Positions 26,901 to 39,158 of a stretch of 64,000 nt of DNA are shown here, piece after piece. The DNA is from Strix aluco (taxonomy: Eukaryota; Chordata; Aves; Strigiformes; Strigidae). Location: the NCBI RefSeq assembly GCF_031877795.1, contig NC_133932.1:568001-632000 (forward strand), read 5' to 3'. The notes beneath the pieces were generated by a model. That model saw only the letters and a list, made by a program, of their open reading frames with translations. It ran no database searches and was not told the origin of the DNA. Numbering within the stretch: the first letter of the stretch is position 1; each line of letters begins with the position of its first letter. The position numbers and the translations under genes are program-made.

Positions 26901-29900
26901 AGTAAAATGAGCCTGATAGTTCTGTCTTGCTGCTGCTAAACCAGAGGTTCCCAAACGTGGTCACGTAAGAGGCAGGTTGTGGGGATGGGGCTGGAGAAGA
27001 GTATCTGTGGTTGTTAGGAAGATCAACCAAGAGGTTCGGCTGTGGGCCTCACGCAAAGGCTGTGTGTGCTGCAGATGGCCTCTGGTCGTTCTCCGGGCAG
27101 ACAGCTGGTGCATGGCAGAAAAATACAAGGGTGCCAACGGAAGGTGAATCTTGGGAAGGAATGCTGCTGGTTCAGGCGCTGCAAAAACCTGCCACACAGC
27201 CAGACATCCGCGGAAAGTCTGCCAGGGTCTGCAGAGGGCTCTGTACCAGGCCATGGGCAGACTGAAAGGAAAGCATAAGCACTTCGTCTCCATGTATCAC
27301 ACTGTCAGAGATTCAGTCAGGGTCTCGCAGACACACAGCTGGCTTTTAGCAGAGGTGAAAGAGGCAGTGGCCAAAGTGGCAGGTGGCGGGGAGAGGCAGT
27401 TGCCTGCTTTGCCTTCGCTGGGGGATGGAGTGGCTTCAGCAGCCCCCATATGGCTCTTCCCTGTTCAGCCTCCTGCTCCTTACGCTGACATTACGGGAGT
27501 ATTTGGGATGTATTGGGCAAGAGGGGGAGATGGAGTGGTGGGGAATGGAAGAGGAGGAGGGAGTGGGTGCTGGGGTGAAGTGAGGGAGAGAGGGATGGAA
27601 GAAGATCTGTCCCCTATGTTAAAATTCCTGCTATAGCTCTCTTCAGAATTTCCATTGATCTTTGCTGCCCCAGACCTTAGCCTCCCAAACTTGCTCTGAA
27701 GGTACCCACCACCTCTCCAAAGCTGCAAAAATGTTTCCAGGCCCACCTCATCTCTCTGTGGAATCTCACTTTGCCTCACAGATATGTACCCTACTGCTCC
27801 ATCCTAAGCACACTGTCCTGCTCCTTTTCACTTGTAGGCTCGTGCTGCCGTGCATCCTCATGATGGCAAGTTCAGTTTAGCTTACACCGCTGAGAAACCT
27901 TGGGCTGGTCTTTCACCAATTAATCACTTCTCAGTGAGAACAAGAGGCTTCACATTCTTGCCATTCTCTCCAGGCTGCCTCAATCCTTGAAGATCTGCTG
28001 TTTTCTTAAATGCTGGCAGATCATTCCGATAACGGGAACCCTAGGCTATTCTATCCCCATGATCCACGTAATTATGGGGAAAAACACAGCAACACTTTCA
28101 CTCAGTGAAAATTCAGACCTGTTATTTGCTAACATTCCTGAGGTGTAAAACACAGTCATTATGAACTCATGTCCAGGCTCTAAAAATTATACGTTTTGGA
28201 AGAACAAAGCAGCTGCTGAACTCTTTCTGCTTGACTTCTGGTTTTGTGAGCTTTTAACCCATTTTTCTTCACACTTGCATGGTATTCTGTGAATGTAGCT
28301 AACCATCTTTTCTTCCAAAATAGATACTTACCCTGTTTTAATCAAAGTATAACCAAGACTCATATTACCTCTTGATTCTTGTTGTTATGCTTTAAGAATA
28401 AGAAATTAAAACAAATTATGAAAAAAGCCTGAATTTTTAAACTGATACTTAAGTGTAACACTAGCAAAACTCACAAAACCAGCTTTCTGTTATGTTTTTG
28501 TTATGGCAGCATTTCAGGTGAGTGCACAAGATTTTTTGACTTCAGGCTCCCAGACCATCTCATCAAAGTATATGAACTTGCATCTGAAGTCTGCATTCCC
28601 ACTGAAGATGAAGGGAATCTTGTCCCATTGTGTTTTTTTTCTAATTAAGCTGCAATTAAGCCAATATAACTGTATAAAGTTATGGAGGAACATTTATTTA
28701 CAGTGTTGTTAGCTAGCCAAAGAGCAGTAATTACAGAAATGCCATACTTACCCATTTTACTTGGTTTTTTTTAGAAGAAAATTTCTGATATTCTGGAAAA
28801 ATCTGCTCCAAAACCTGGTGTCCCTGCAGATCTACAAAACCTGCTTAGTCAACATTTTGGTGAAAACCGTTCAGTGATTGAAATAGAGGAATTAAAGCTG
28901 TCAGGTAACTCATCCTGTATTTAACAGATAAATAATGTTTTCTTCATTATACTGTTGAGGTATTTTTCTGCAGAAGAAAGAGGATTTTGGGGACAGGTCT
29001 TGATTTGTACTTTTTTATGGAAATATTTTCTTATACTGTATATTAATTTGCTGTTTAAATAGAGATGTTTCTTTGAAATAAATGTGAGGTTTCTTGCAGT
29101 TATGGAAATGAAAAGAAACATTGTTTAAATGTGGCCTTTTATTGTAAAGTTTTAATTTCAGGACCTTACTTTTCTAATAGAAATTATATTATTCATAGTA
29201 ATAGATTCCAGGATGCTAATGGAGAGAGTGAAAATGTATTTTGTTTTGGGGATTATCTGAGTCACTAATACTGTGTTCAAGATGTTGAATGCAATGGTTT
29301 TTCAGGGAGTGGCATGAAATGAGGTGGCAGTTTTGGTCTAAGTGTAAAGCGGCCAAGTTTCAACCATGACGAGGACCCTCTTGTTTCCCGTATTCTGTCT
29401 CCAGTTAAAAGCCAGTGATAGAAAAATCAAAGCAGGACAAGGCAGGGTTAGCTTCTGTCAGTTGGTGGTTGCATTAGAGATGAAGGCAACATTGACCTTC
29501 TCTGCCCCTTACTCTGCAGATAGAGGCACTGTCATTTTACAGGCACTGCCCATTATTTGTTGGTATTGCTCATGAAGAGCAAATGGCCTGGAAAGGCATT
29601 AAAATGCAGTGTGGGTATTGCCGTTTGGGTCGATACAGTTAGGTGGGTTACCACGGTATGGGAGGGCACCTCCTGACAGGCAGATTATTGGTAGGTTCTT
29701 GCATTTACACAGTATGAATTGTGTGGGCGATCTACAGACGTACCCCAGCAGCGGTGGTTGGAGGAACAGTCTGGCAGGTTGATGTAAGGCTTCTGGGTAA
29801 GACTTTTGATTGATTGTGCCAAAGACATGTGAAAACTTTTTTTAAAGCGCCTGATCACACCTGTGCAACCCTGTATTCAGGGCTTCATGGTGGGAGAGAA

Positions 29901-32900
29901 GGAAGGAATTGCAGTTGCGTTGAGAGATGACACTTTTCATTAATGTGTCCAATATAAAGCTTCTTGCACGAGGTGTACATTAATTTTTGTTTCACAAATG
30001 GTGATTTATCGATGATGGATTTTAACACAGATGTGATTTCATCAATATAACTAGAGGTTATGCTGCAAACAGATATGCTCCTTTTGCTGTTAAAAATACA
30101 TCAACAAAAATACTTGCTTCTTTATGTTTTCAGATTCCTGTTTTTTGCCAGCCAATGATCTCACCCACAGTTTTTCTTCATACCTGAAGGAAAGTGAGTT
30201 AAAATGTTGGTCTGGATGAGATGAATGTTGTATGAAAAACATTGTTAATGCAATATTATTGCAGTGTTTATCTGTACCTCCAAGTATTTTAAATTATGAA
30301 ATATTAATAACTTCAAGACTTTTTTCTTTTTCTTTTTTTCATGACAGGTCTTGTTTTTCTGGCTCATTTTTACTCTATCACTTTTTTGGTATCAAAATGT
30401 CCTAGGGTTTCTTTTAATTGCTAGGGATTATTTGTCAGTAATTTATTGTGGCTTCATAAGTAGGTGTATGTATTATCTTACAGTAAAAATCCTGCAGCTG
30501 TCTGCTGATGTGAACCAATAGAATTTTTATTCTCTTGTACATTTATATAGAACTTCTGGTCTGGTAAATGCTTCTTTTCAATTGGTTTTCTCTGATACAA
30601 ATTGCCATATGTGGCAGATGAAGACAATGGGTTTGTCACCTTACAAACTCTTGATTTTTAATGCTTATCTGATTTTTTCAGTTGTGTGATATTTCTGTAT
30701 TTTATTTATTTTGGGCATTTTAGTTTCCAATTTCTCAACCATGACTAAATGTCAAAGTGTTGCCAGAGATCCAGACCTCATAGGAGTCAGCGTGTGTGTT
30801 CTTGCTGCTGGCTACCATTCATCATGTACTCTTGTAATTTAAACTTGTGGTGTGTAGCACTTTCTCTGTGTGTGTACACTGGCTTTCTCATTGCAGTCTG
30901 TCCGAAGTGGGCAAAACTCCGTAAAAACCACAGGGAGAAGAAGTCAGTGGTCATGCTGGTTATCTGCAGTTCTGCCCTTCGTTCCTTGGAACTTATCAAG
31001 TATGTTGATAGCAAATGTTATACTGAGGTTGGCAGTCAGTCAGAGGTTTTGTCTTGGAACCACAGACATAAAGGCAAAACTGGGACACTCCTCTGCTAGC
31101 CAACAAATTCATTGACTCAAACTGATGCAATATCCCTTGCTTCTTTAAACTGTGGGAGTGTGGTGCTTGGTTTTAGACTGAAGTAACACTTAGTACTTCA
31201 GTTGCATGGAAGTGCTATTTTTGTTGAAAACCAAAAATAAAGTGTAACCAATTTCGGGGAAACATGAAACATGTTATACTTGGGAGCAGAGTAAACCCAT
31301 GAAACATCATGATCCACCACTAGAAATCGTGACTTTGCACCAAAGGCAATGAGGATGTGGTGTTCCAGGGCCTGAGGTGCATCTGGCCTGGGTGCCTCCA
31401 GGTCTGTGTCCGTGTTCTCAGCTGGCTCAGGCTGGCAGAACTGCTCTGCAGAGATGATGGTTTTCAGTGTTCTCTGTCCTTTTTTTTTTTCTCTTCTCTA
31501 TCCTCCCCCTTCTCATTCTAGAAGTCTTGATGACTTTGATGAATTAACGTGAACCTCACAAATTTCATGGTTGTCTTTTGTGTCTTGTCCCCATTTCCTG
31601 TGAATATCTGTCAGTACGACATGAGGTGGAGAGTTGGGAAGTTTGACCACGTGCCTGAAGTGGAAGCATAGATACAGCAGATGTGTCAGTAGTGCTTAGC
31701 CCCTCCATGCTGGTATTACCATCTGAGACTTAGGGGGTTTATATGTACACTCGTATATAAACCTTTAGCTTTGCTCAAGAGAAAACTGAAAATTTGGCAC
31801 GCTGCAAAAAACATGCAGAGAACACTGCCTTAAATGACGTTCAGTAAATACTGAAAGTGTTGTCTCCTGCTTGATTAATACAGAACATGGAGTTGTTACT
31901 GTGTGCCAAAATGGCGTGTCAGAAAAACAAGTCAGGCTTTCCAGCAAATGTGTTTTGGTGAACTGGAATTTGGGCCATCTCTGCAGTAAAGGCTGTGGCA
32001 GCCTACCTTTTCCCAGCAGCCACGCCTCAGGAAGGCTCTGTAAGCTGTAGATTGGTCCATACACAGATCTTTCATTTTGTGCACACACACACGTGTTCAT
32101 ACATGTCTGTATCTCAGTCACTGAGGGATTTTTGAGTTAGAATTTGGCAATTAGTTTTGAACTAAGTTAGCTGTGAAAGCACAGACCATAATTATTAAAT
32201 ATTATCGTAAAAGCTATCTAAACAGTATTGCCCCCTACTGATATCTTCTTTCTGTGTGTCCAGTTGTTGATCCCTGTTGATCAAGTAGCAAACAAGAATG
32301 TACAAAATGTTCAAAGTATGAGCAGGGGTCACCGGGGAACTGTGTCTCAAGCGTATTGAGAAATGCCAGTTAGTTTTGTTTTCCTGCTGTGTGGTCTTAA
32401 TCCCAGCCCTGATGCTTGCATTTCCTTTTCCATTTTTTTTCTTGCTAGGTCAATGACAGCATTTAAAGGAGACTGCAGAGTTCTCAAGTTGTTTGCAAAG
32501 CACATAAAGGTAAGAGAGCAGCAAGGGAATTTTTATAGAACAACTAAACAACTAACTAGCGTTGTACCATTTTGTTTTTAAACCATTTAGCAGTAGTGTC
32601 TGTCATATAGTGTTCATATAATGTTCCTTTAGGTAATGCTTCCTCTGGTAACCCAGTGTTGCAGTTTGAGGAATCTAGCCAGACACCATCTCCAATAGCT
32701 CTGCTGCAATCCTATGCAGAATGTAGATGCTTATGCACGTGCTGTTTTAAAGATGTTCCCCATTCCTCTGAGGTGCTCACTCAGATGGCTTTTGCCTCTT
32801 TAAATAGAAGGCTTACACACACAGGTTTGTAGAAGCAAGCTGTACCAGCACCCACATTTGCATTCTGCCAGTTGGATGCCCAATATCCGTACCTGTTGGA

Positions 32901-35900
32901 GAGCACAGATTATGGGCATCTTGGAAGTAATGAGTGGACATTTGGCCTTTGATATAAATGCTGTTGAACACACAAATGCCACTTGCTTTATTTCACCCTT
33001 TTCCAGTGTCTTCATCTTGAAGCAGTTTAGAGCTAATTCAACTTTGTCCATTTTCCAGATATTTCCAGAGAATTTGTTTAAATGCTGAAGGAAGCATACT
33101 GTTCTCACCTCCGAAAATAGTCGGTGCAATAGCAGATTTTTGAAGTTGAAAATGACTGAACTTCTAGAGAAGTGTGATGCCCAGCTGGCTGTTATATTTC
33201 TTAAACTTTCTCCCAGATATATCAGTTTGACAGTTTGAAAGATGAATAGCATTTGTTATTTGATGGTATTCTAGAAGGAGATACTATGAGATGAATTTAT
33301 TTCCAGCTCTTTCAGAAGAAATTTTAAAACAATTGTGGTTTTACTATCGTTTGTCTTTCTGTCTTCAAATTAGATAAAAGAACAGATGAATATGTTGGAG
33401 AAAGGTGTGTTCCACATTGGGGTTGGAACTCCTGGGAGAGTAAAAGCACTAGTGGAGCAAGGTAGGAGAACAAGGCGGGTTTTCTCCTTAGGTAAGTTAT
33501 ACTTGGTCTCCTGAGAAGCAAGACTTCAGTTGGTTTTGAAGTGCTTAGATTGACATGAATCTGTGGATTTGGGTACTGAACTGTACAGTGCTGTTTCTCC
33601 ACTTTGCCATTCAAAATGAGGTCCAGATTCTAGTAGTTGATTTTATGATCACTTTAAGCTGGCATAAATCAGGATTACCAGAGAAAGACAAAGTAATACT
33701 TCCCCTTCCATCCCCCAGTCAGTGCCTGCTTATTCCCCCTTCCTGCTTCTAGTGCTAGCCCAGGAGTCTGTTTGGCAGCCCAGTGAACTGATCCCAATTA
33801 GAACTGATCCCAATTAAAACAAAACCAGGGTGCACACAAAATCAGGTAATGAGCAGGCAGAGGTGGGGGACTTCCTCTTTTGGCAGGAATACTGTAACGT
33901 TTAAAGCTCCAGGAAACCAAACACTGCAAGTAAATCAAAAGGAAATAATGGCAGAAGTCATCGTATCATATGTCACTCTGAGCTCAATGTAAACTTTTGT
34001 GAGGGGCGGATGAAAGATCTGTTTGCCGATTAGATTTTATTTCTGATTTGCCTGTAATAAAATTAATTATTCTATATAAATCTCCTTTTCTCATACCAAA
34101 TTTTGAGTACTTTTACTTACTCAATAGACATTATGTACACAAAGAAAAACAAACAACAAAATGACAAGATGATAAGGTGATTCTTTCTGTTCCTCTTTCT
34201 AAACACTGCCATGCTCTGATTATGGTTTCTTGGACAGGGACTGGCTGTGGGTCAAGACTCTTCCACTCCTTCCAAAAGGGTACAGGAGTAGCATCATTTT
34301 GTTGATGCTGTGCCCTGCACCAACATTAAATCGTTACTGCTCAGCGTGTCAGCACATTGCCATGCTAGGTGGAGGCAGCTGATGGCAGGCACACAAGGTG
34401 TATTATCTTATCCTAAGGTCTAGTCCTTTTTTGACACCTTAGTGTTGCAGTGGCAGGTCACTAGAGAATGGAGAGGAGTCAAACCTGATACAAAAAATTG
34501 TGGGCATCGTGTAGAAGACCAGGGAAAAATAGGGGAACAGCTGGAGGGCCAGTTCAGAAAAGACATTTTTCTTCTTTCACCACTATTTATTTGGAAGATA
34601 AAGGAATGCTTCAGCAGCACCACTGACCTGACCCACATCCGCATAGCACCCAGTCCTGTAAATTGCTAAACACTGTCAGTTCCTGTTAACAGGAGTTTTC
34701 AGGCTAGGGTCCTTGTAACCTACCAGCTCCTCATCAGCTGTGGAAATTCAACTCCTGCGGTTTCATCAAGAGGAAGCTTGAGGAATTATTTTCTGGCAGA
34801 GTGTTAGCTCTTGACAAGCCTGGCAACAGTAGTTGCTCTGCTTTTGTGTTTATCTTCCAAAAAGGCATGGGATTATGTGGTTAAGGGAGTTTGCAGTGTC
34901 AGTGCATTAGTTTTCCAACCAGCAAATGTAGTACTTAAGTGTTCAAAGGTTAGTTTCCTTGGAAACAGACAGCAAAGGATGTAAAAGCCAAAAATCATTT
35001 TGATAAGCACATGTCATATTATCTTCGTATTAAAATGTATGTTGCCTTTGTAGATGGCCTGTTCTTGAACTCCACAAAATATATGATTCTGGATTGGAAC
35101 TGGAGAGATCAGAAACTAAGGAGAATGATGGATATCCCTGAGGTATTGTACAAGCACCTGTATATATTATATTCTGTGTATTCATTGCTTTTGATTCTGG
35201 TGCCCAGATCTTGGTCAGTAAGTTTTTCTTTCTGTAAAGCTGACTTCAGTGGTCTAGAAACACAAAGAAGTCAACATTTGACTGGTAAGTCCGTATTCTT
35301 AGGTCTCAAAATTACCTCCTGAGAAAGACTTTTTTCTTTTTTGTTGCGAGTCACAGCTGTGACTTCTATGGTTGTGCTGTGAATTTCTCCTGTTAATTCT
35401 AGATGGTTGTTCTACCTGTTCCCAGGAAGTTTTCTCAGCAAGAGGACTTTGTGCAAAAGTTTTCTCAAAAACTAAATAAAACTTGGAGAAGCATTTATTT
35501 GTCTCCATCTGAGAGTAAGATAACTTCTTGTGAATAAATCTACAGACAGTTGTCTTTTTTTTTTTGTTTGTTTGGCAAGAGGTAGAGTACAAACTATGTA
35601 GAGCCATCCATCATTTGCAGACTCCTTTTAAGATAATTCCCCATTCTTTTCAATTCTGCAATCCAGGTTTTACATTTATTGCTGTGACAAGGCATGTTTG
35701 CCATATGCTGTGGGGCATCAGCTGGTATCTAGCCAGAGAGTGAAAGAGGCAGATTCCTCCATCAGTCATTGTTAGAAAACTCCCAATTTCCTGCAGTGTC
35801 TCCGGTGTTTTTGCACATTTAGAGCAGGCCAATATGCAGAATCTCCAGGGAAAAAGTACTTTTTTTCTATGTGGACATTAAGTTGTTTCAGGAGTGAAAC

Positions 35901-38562
35901 AAATTACCAGTCATTAATCCTTCTCTGCCCTCGTCTGTGTATTTGAATGTGCTGTATTTTACAGTCCCACATACACAAAGATACGTGTTCCTAATGATCT
36001 CGGATCAAGTGCCCCGCAAAAAACATACCCTGCAGAAGTGAAGTACCAAAAAAAGCTTTGCTTTTTGAGGCAAGGAGACTCCCTCTTGTGGTAAATACAT
36101 ATAAGGCTTTTTTCTATGGTGCTTGTACTTATCTGCAAGTTTTTTAAAGAGCAGAGAACTCAAATTCACAGACATAGTGGTACAAAAAGTGCTGGTTGCA
36201 ATGGGATGGATTTTTTAGGTCAACTGAAGTAAATATACAGACAGTAGACTATAGGTGATCCACCTCAACTGAAGATTATGTTGCTAATATTTGATTCTGG
36301 GTGATTGCAAACCTGAACTATCCCTTTCAGCTCATTGCATTTCTGCATGTCTGTCTAGGAATATAGGCCAAAAATTGTGATTCCAGATGTATTTTATTAA
36401 CGCAAAATCTTAAGGCTATCAACATCAAAATGTTAAGGCTTAGTTTAAGTTAAAACCAAGTAAGTGGGAATGCTGCACCTTCATGCATAGTGTTAGCATA
36501 AGGAATAGATATTTATGTCTGATTACAGGATAGTGAATGTGATTTCTAAAAAGTCTTCAAACCTGCCCTTGACACAGGTAACACAACACACAGAAAGGTT
36601 TTTGACATCTTGAGCTAAGTAAGTGGAGCATCTTGCAGCTATTTGTCCTGCTGCAGACATCGGGCAGATTCCTGAATTTATAAGGAATGTCAGCAATAAG
36701 AAATACCCAAATAATGTTTTGGAGATAAGGCATCTTAACACAGGAGAAACCAGTGGGATGTTTTGGCAACTTGCAGACTTGAAATACGGAATACAGTCTT
36801 AGTGAGCAGAGGATCTTACTCTTCTACTTGTATAAAAATTGTCAAACACACGCTATGAATAATGCTAAGTTTTCTCAAAGAACAGAGGAATTGTAGTACA
36901 AAAAAAGTAATTTAGAGAATTGGCAGTTCGGTTTACTAATTTCTTTCATCCTGTATTAGTTGTGGAGGCAAAATTTTACCCTTAAAAATAAAAACGAGGC
37001 ATACTGACCTATTTTCAGTGCAAACCTTAATTGTCAATAATTCCTTCACGTATTTAAGGTGCTGCATTGCTAAGTTTCACTGTAATTACACCAGAAAGCA
37101 AGAACACCTGGAAGCACATGTCCGTTCTTCTTGCTGTTATTGTATTCACCTGATGTTCAGTGGAGAACATGTACCCAGGAGTATATTCTGATAAATATAT
37201 GAATTAAAAACACATTAAATCTTCCCACATGACAGTCCTGTATCCCATCATATCCACGTAATGGATGGTGCCCTGATCCACTGCTCTCATTTCAGTAGTT
37301 AATGCTGTTGGATTTTTTTTCCTCTGTTTCTGTGCCTCCCACTTCATTCATCCCAAACAATGGAAAGAAGGAAGTAAAAAGAAAACTTACAAAGAAACCA
37401 GAGGAGGGGTGAATGAGTTTATCAGACTCTGTCTTGGCACACTGGAGTTATGTTAAAACATAAAGGTTTAAATGAAAATTGATCGTATGCTTTCTGATCT
37501 GACCAAAGGACAAGCTCCCTGCTTTGAAAGCTTTGTGTATAGAGGTTGATGGCAATACAGAGCTGTCTCAACTCCTCAGATTACTTGTTCATAAGATTCA
37601 AATGGAGTTTTTTCAACAAAAAACAATATTGTATTGCCTGCAAACAATAAAAACACTGAGCCTTGAGTAAGTTTGAAAATATGGAACATTTAAGTTTCAG
37701 CTTCATGAAAGTAAAGAGGTTTGTAAGAAATGGACTTGTCATGAAAAGACAACTGTTTTCACCCTCATGTAGCACATGCAGTGTGGAATAGAATCAGGCT
37801 TTCTCATATAATTTATTCCTGTGGAAAGTGGAGGCACAGAAGGATATAATCCTGAGAGAAAATTCGCAAATAAGTTATTTGTAAGTGGGAAGAGGGAGCT
37901 ATAAGGAGACTCTGGACTAACCACGATGACAGAGAATCTTGTGTTCCTGCTGAAATATGCAGTCAATATTTACTCTCGAATACGTTTGTCTTTTATCTGT
38001 AGATAAGCAATAAATTACAGCCATACCTGTGTTATAAACCAAAGTACATGCAGCACATAGACCTGACCTTCATGCTCACTTCCATTCAGCTGTCTCCGAC
38101 ACAGGCAGCGTGGTGGCCCTTGCAGTGCAGCACTGCCCTTGTACTATGTGATAGAGGTTGATACTCTGGAAAGTCACACGGGGATTTTGCAGCCCAGGAT
38201 GAACCTCTTGCTGTGGCATGTTTTATCAGCTCCGTACCAAGGACAGCTTTTCTGTAGCCATCTTAGATGGGACTTCATGAGCTGTAGTTGTACTTCAGGA
38301 TTGCAGAGCAAATGCTAGGTATTGTACAAAATGGAAACATTCTAGAGCTCAGGACCTTGTATGGGAACATCTTTAATTTCTAGTTCTATAGTGAGGTGTC
38401 CGAGTAAATAAATAATGGTATTTAGCCAAAGCATTATCAGTAACTTTTGATACTTTATTTTATTTTTGTTTTCTTCAGATAAAGAAAGAAACAATTGACC
38501 TACTGGAGATGAGTATTATAAAGCTGTGCAGAGAGGGGTCTGTGAAACTGGGACTCTTTTAA
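20827..38562 (+). CDS. CMSS1: CMSS1, Cms1-type ribosomal small subunit biogenesis factor (5'-partial, 9 exons)
   Basis: Nine exons join in frame: 20827-20927, 25696-25767, 28775-28904, 30134-30193, 30897-30999, 32449-32509, 33374-33461, 35054-35142 and 38479-38562. All introns are GT-AG and every codon phase matches. They give about 262 residues to a TAA stop. The human protein has 279 residues, so only a short first exon with the start codon is missing, to the left of the window. Diagnostic stretches are [78 protein letters not shown] and [18 protein letters not shown], ending in KLGLF as in human. The N-terminal third is acidic then lysine-rich (KKRKQ, TKRRKKKK), fitting a nuclear or nucleolar protein. 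The rest resembles a DEAD-box RecA fold whose catalytic motifs have decayed: a VGTPGR word is kept, but the DEAD box is replaced by LDWNWRD. Yeast Cms1 is associated with 90S pre-ribosomes. In mammals CMSS1 overlaps FILIP1L and precedes TMEM30C, which supports the assignment. Confidence 0.96.
20928..25695 (+). other. CMSS1 intron, nothing recognised
   Basis: A 4.8-kb intron. It contains an exact 9-bp inverted repeat at 22,036-22,058 and a nuclear-receptor-like everted half-site pair at 21,636-21,649; both could be chance. No mobile element or RNA gene was recognised. Confidence 0.6.
25696..25767 (+). CDS. CMSS1: CMSS1 coding exon, ECFL segment
   Basis: Acceptor TTTGCAG and donor AAG|GTATGA bound 24 codons, phase 0 to 0. 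It reads [15 protein letters not shown] then a KTKRRKK basic patch, aligning directly with the human ECFLIQPKERKEN and RKRRKK segment. Confidence 0.95.
25768..28774 (+). other. CMSS1 intron with a G-rich, multi-frame-open block
   Basis: The only unusual part is about 27,011-27,640, where the plus strand is open in more than one frame (longest frame 161 codons) and purine-rich (GGAGGAGGGAGTGGG type). No known domain is visible in any of these frames, so no gene is called. The remainder is AT-rich. Confidence 0.5.
28775..28904 (+). CDS. CMSS1: CMSS1 coding exon, [11 protein letters not shown] segment
   Basis: A poly-T acceptor ending TTTAG and donor TCAG|GTAACT bound this exon, phase 0 to 1. 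It encodes [15 protein letters not shown] and an acidic EIEELKLS helix, matching human KITDVLAKSEPKPG and ELEELNL. An alternative acceptor three bases further in would remove one lysine; the first AG is preferred. Confidence 0.95.
30134..30193 (+). CDS. CMSS1: CMSS1 coding exon, [14 protein letters not shown] segment
   Basis: A 60-bp exon, phase 1 to 1, between TTTTCAG and A|GTGAGT. It encodes [20 protein letters not shown], nearly identical to human. Confidence 0.97.
30897..30999 (+). CDS. CMSS1: CMSS1 coding exon, [11 protein letters not shown] segment
   Basis: Acceptor CATTGCAG and donor AA|GTATGT, phase 1 to 2. It encodes the signature [16 protein letters not shown] and the [17 protein letters not shown] strand-helix unit that corresponds to the motif Ia region of DEAD-box proteins. 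Confidence 0.97.
32449..32509 (+). CDS. CMSS1: CMSS1 coding exon, LKLFAKHIK segment
   Basis: Acceptor TTGCTAG and donor AAG|GTAAGA (near-consensus), phase 2 to 0. It encodes [20 protein letters not shown], matching human [20 protein letters not shown]. Confidence 0.97.
33374..33461 (+). CDS. CMSS1: CMSS1 coding exon, HIGVGTPGR segment
   Basis: Acceptor AAATTAG and donor CAAG|GTAGGA, phase 0 to 1. It carries [22 protein letters not shown] is the one helicase-like word that survives intact in this family. Confidence 0.97.
33785..33816. repeat. Exact 16-bp tandem duplication
   Basis: GAACTGATCCCAATTA occurs twice in direct contact within a CMSS1 intron. It is probably a recent slippage event and a likely length polymorphism. 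Confidence 0.9.
35054..35142 (+). CDS. CMSS1: CMSS1 coding exon, [18 protein letters not shown] segment
   Basis: Acceptor CTTTGTAG and donor GAG|GTATTG, phase 1 to 0. It encodes the most diagnostic CMSS1 block, where a DEAD-box motif II would be expected (LDWNWRD in place of LDEADRM). Confidence 0.98.
35143..38478 (+). other. Last CMSS1 intron, nothing recognised
   Basis: A 3.3-kb AT-rich intron. No mobile element, RNA gene or nested coding frame was recognised. Confidence 0.6.
38479..38562 (+). CDS. CMSS1: CMSS1 terminal coding exon
   Basis: The acceptor is TTTTCTTCAG. It encodes [20 protein letters not shown] and ends KLGLF then TAA, the same C-terminus as the human protein. Confidence 0.97.
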   Translation: MKKETIDLLEMSIIKLCREGSVKLGLF

Positions 38563-39152
38563 TGGTTTTACCAACAAGGAAGTCATTTGCAGCTACGTTT
38601 TACTATTATCCTGTCTACAATTGGCAAATGGGTGATGGAATCAAGAATTTTGACTTCCCGGAGGTCTGTCAATACAGAAAGAATGCACATTGCAACTTTT
38701 TCTGAGTTTCTTTTTCTTTTAATTACAAACCAGAAGTTTTGTTTGTAGTTTTAGTATGATTTTTGTTGCAGGAACAGTGTGATCCTGAAATTAGTTACAT
38801 TGCATTCACCTGCTAGATTTACTACTACGTATCACTTTTAAGACTTTGAAGATGAGCAAACTTGTGTGTGAAAGTCTTTGTACAAGTTAATTTTCTGTTA
38901 TCTCCCTCTGCTGTCTCAAAGGAGACATTTACTTCTCTCACCAGAGTGGTAATTAGTTCTTGCCCTCAAGGGTCTTTGAAAAAGTTGTATGAATTTCAGT
39001 AATTTGTCAAAAAAGTATTTTTTACCTATCTAGAGCTGGCCAAATGCTATTTTTTGCTATTACATGATAAATTATCTGTATGTTGTATTGAGACTTTATT
39101 TTGGTTAAACTGTTGAAGTGTGCAAAAAATATTCTTCTGTTTGTCCATTTAA

Positions 39153-39158
39153 ATTAAA
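39153..39158 (+). terminator. Candidate CMSS1 polyadenylation signal (ATTAAA)
   Basis: The variant hexamer ATTAAA lies about 590 bp after the CMSS1 stop and is followed by a GT-rich stretch (GGTCTCTGGGTG, then GTCATTGTGG). It is the best hexamer between the CMSS1 stop and the next gene's start. No transcript evidence is available. Confidence 0.45.
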
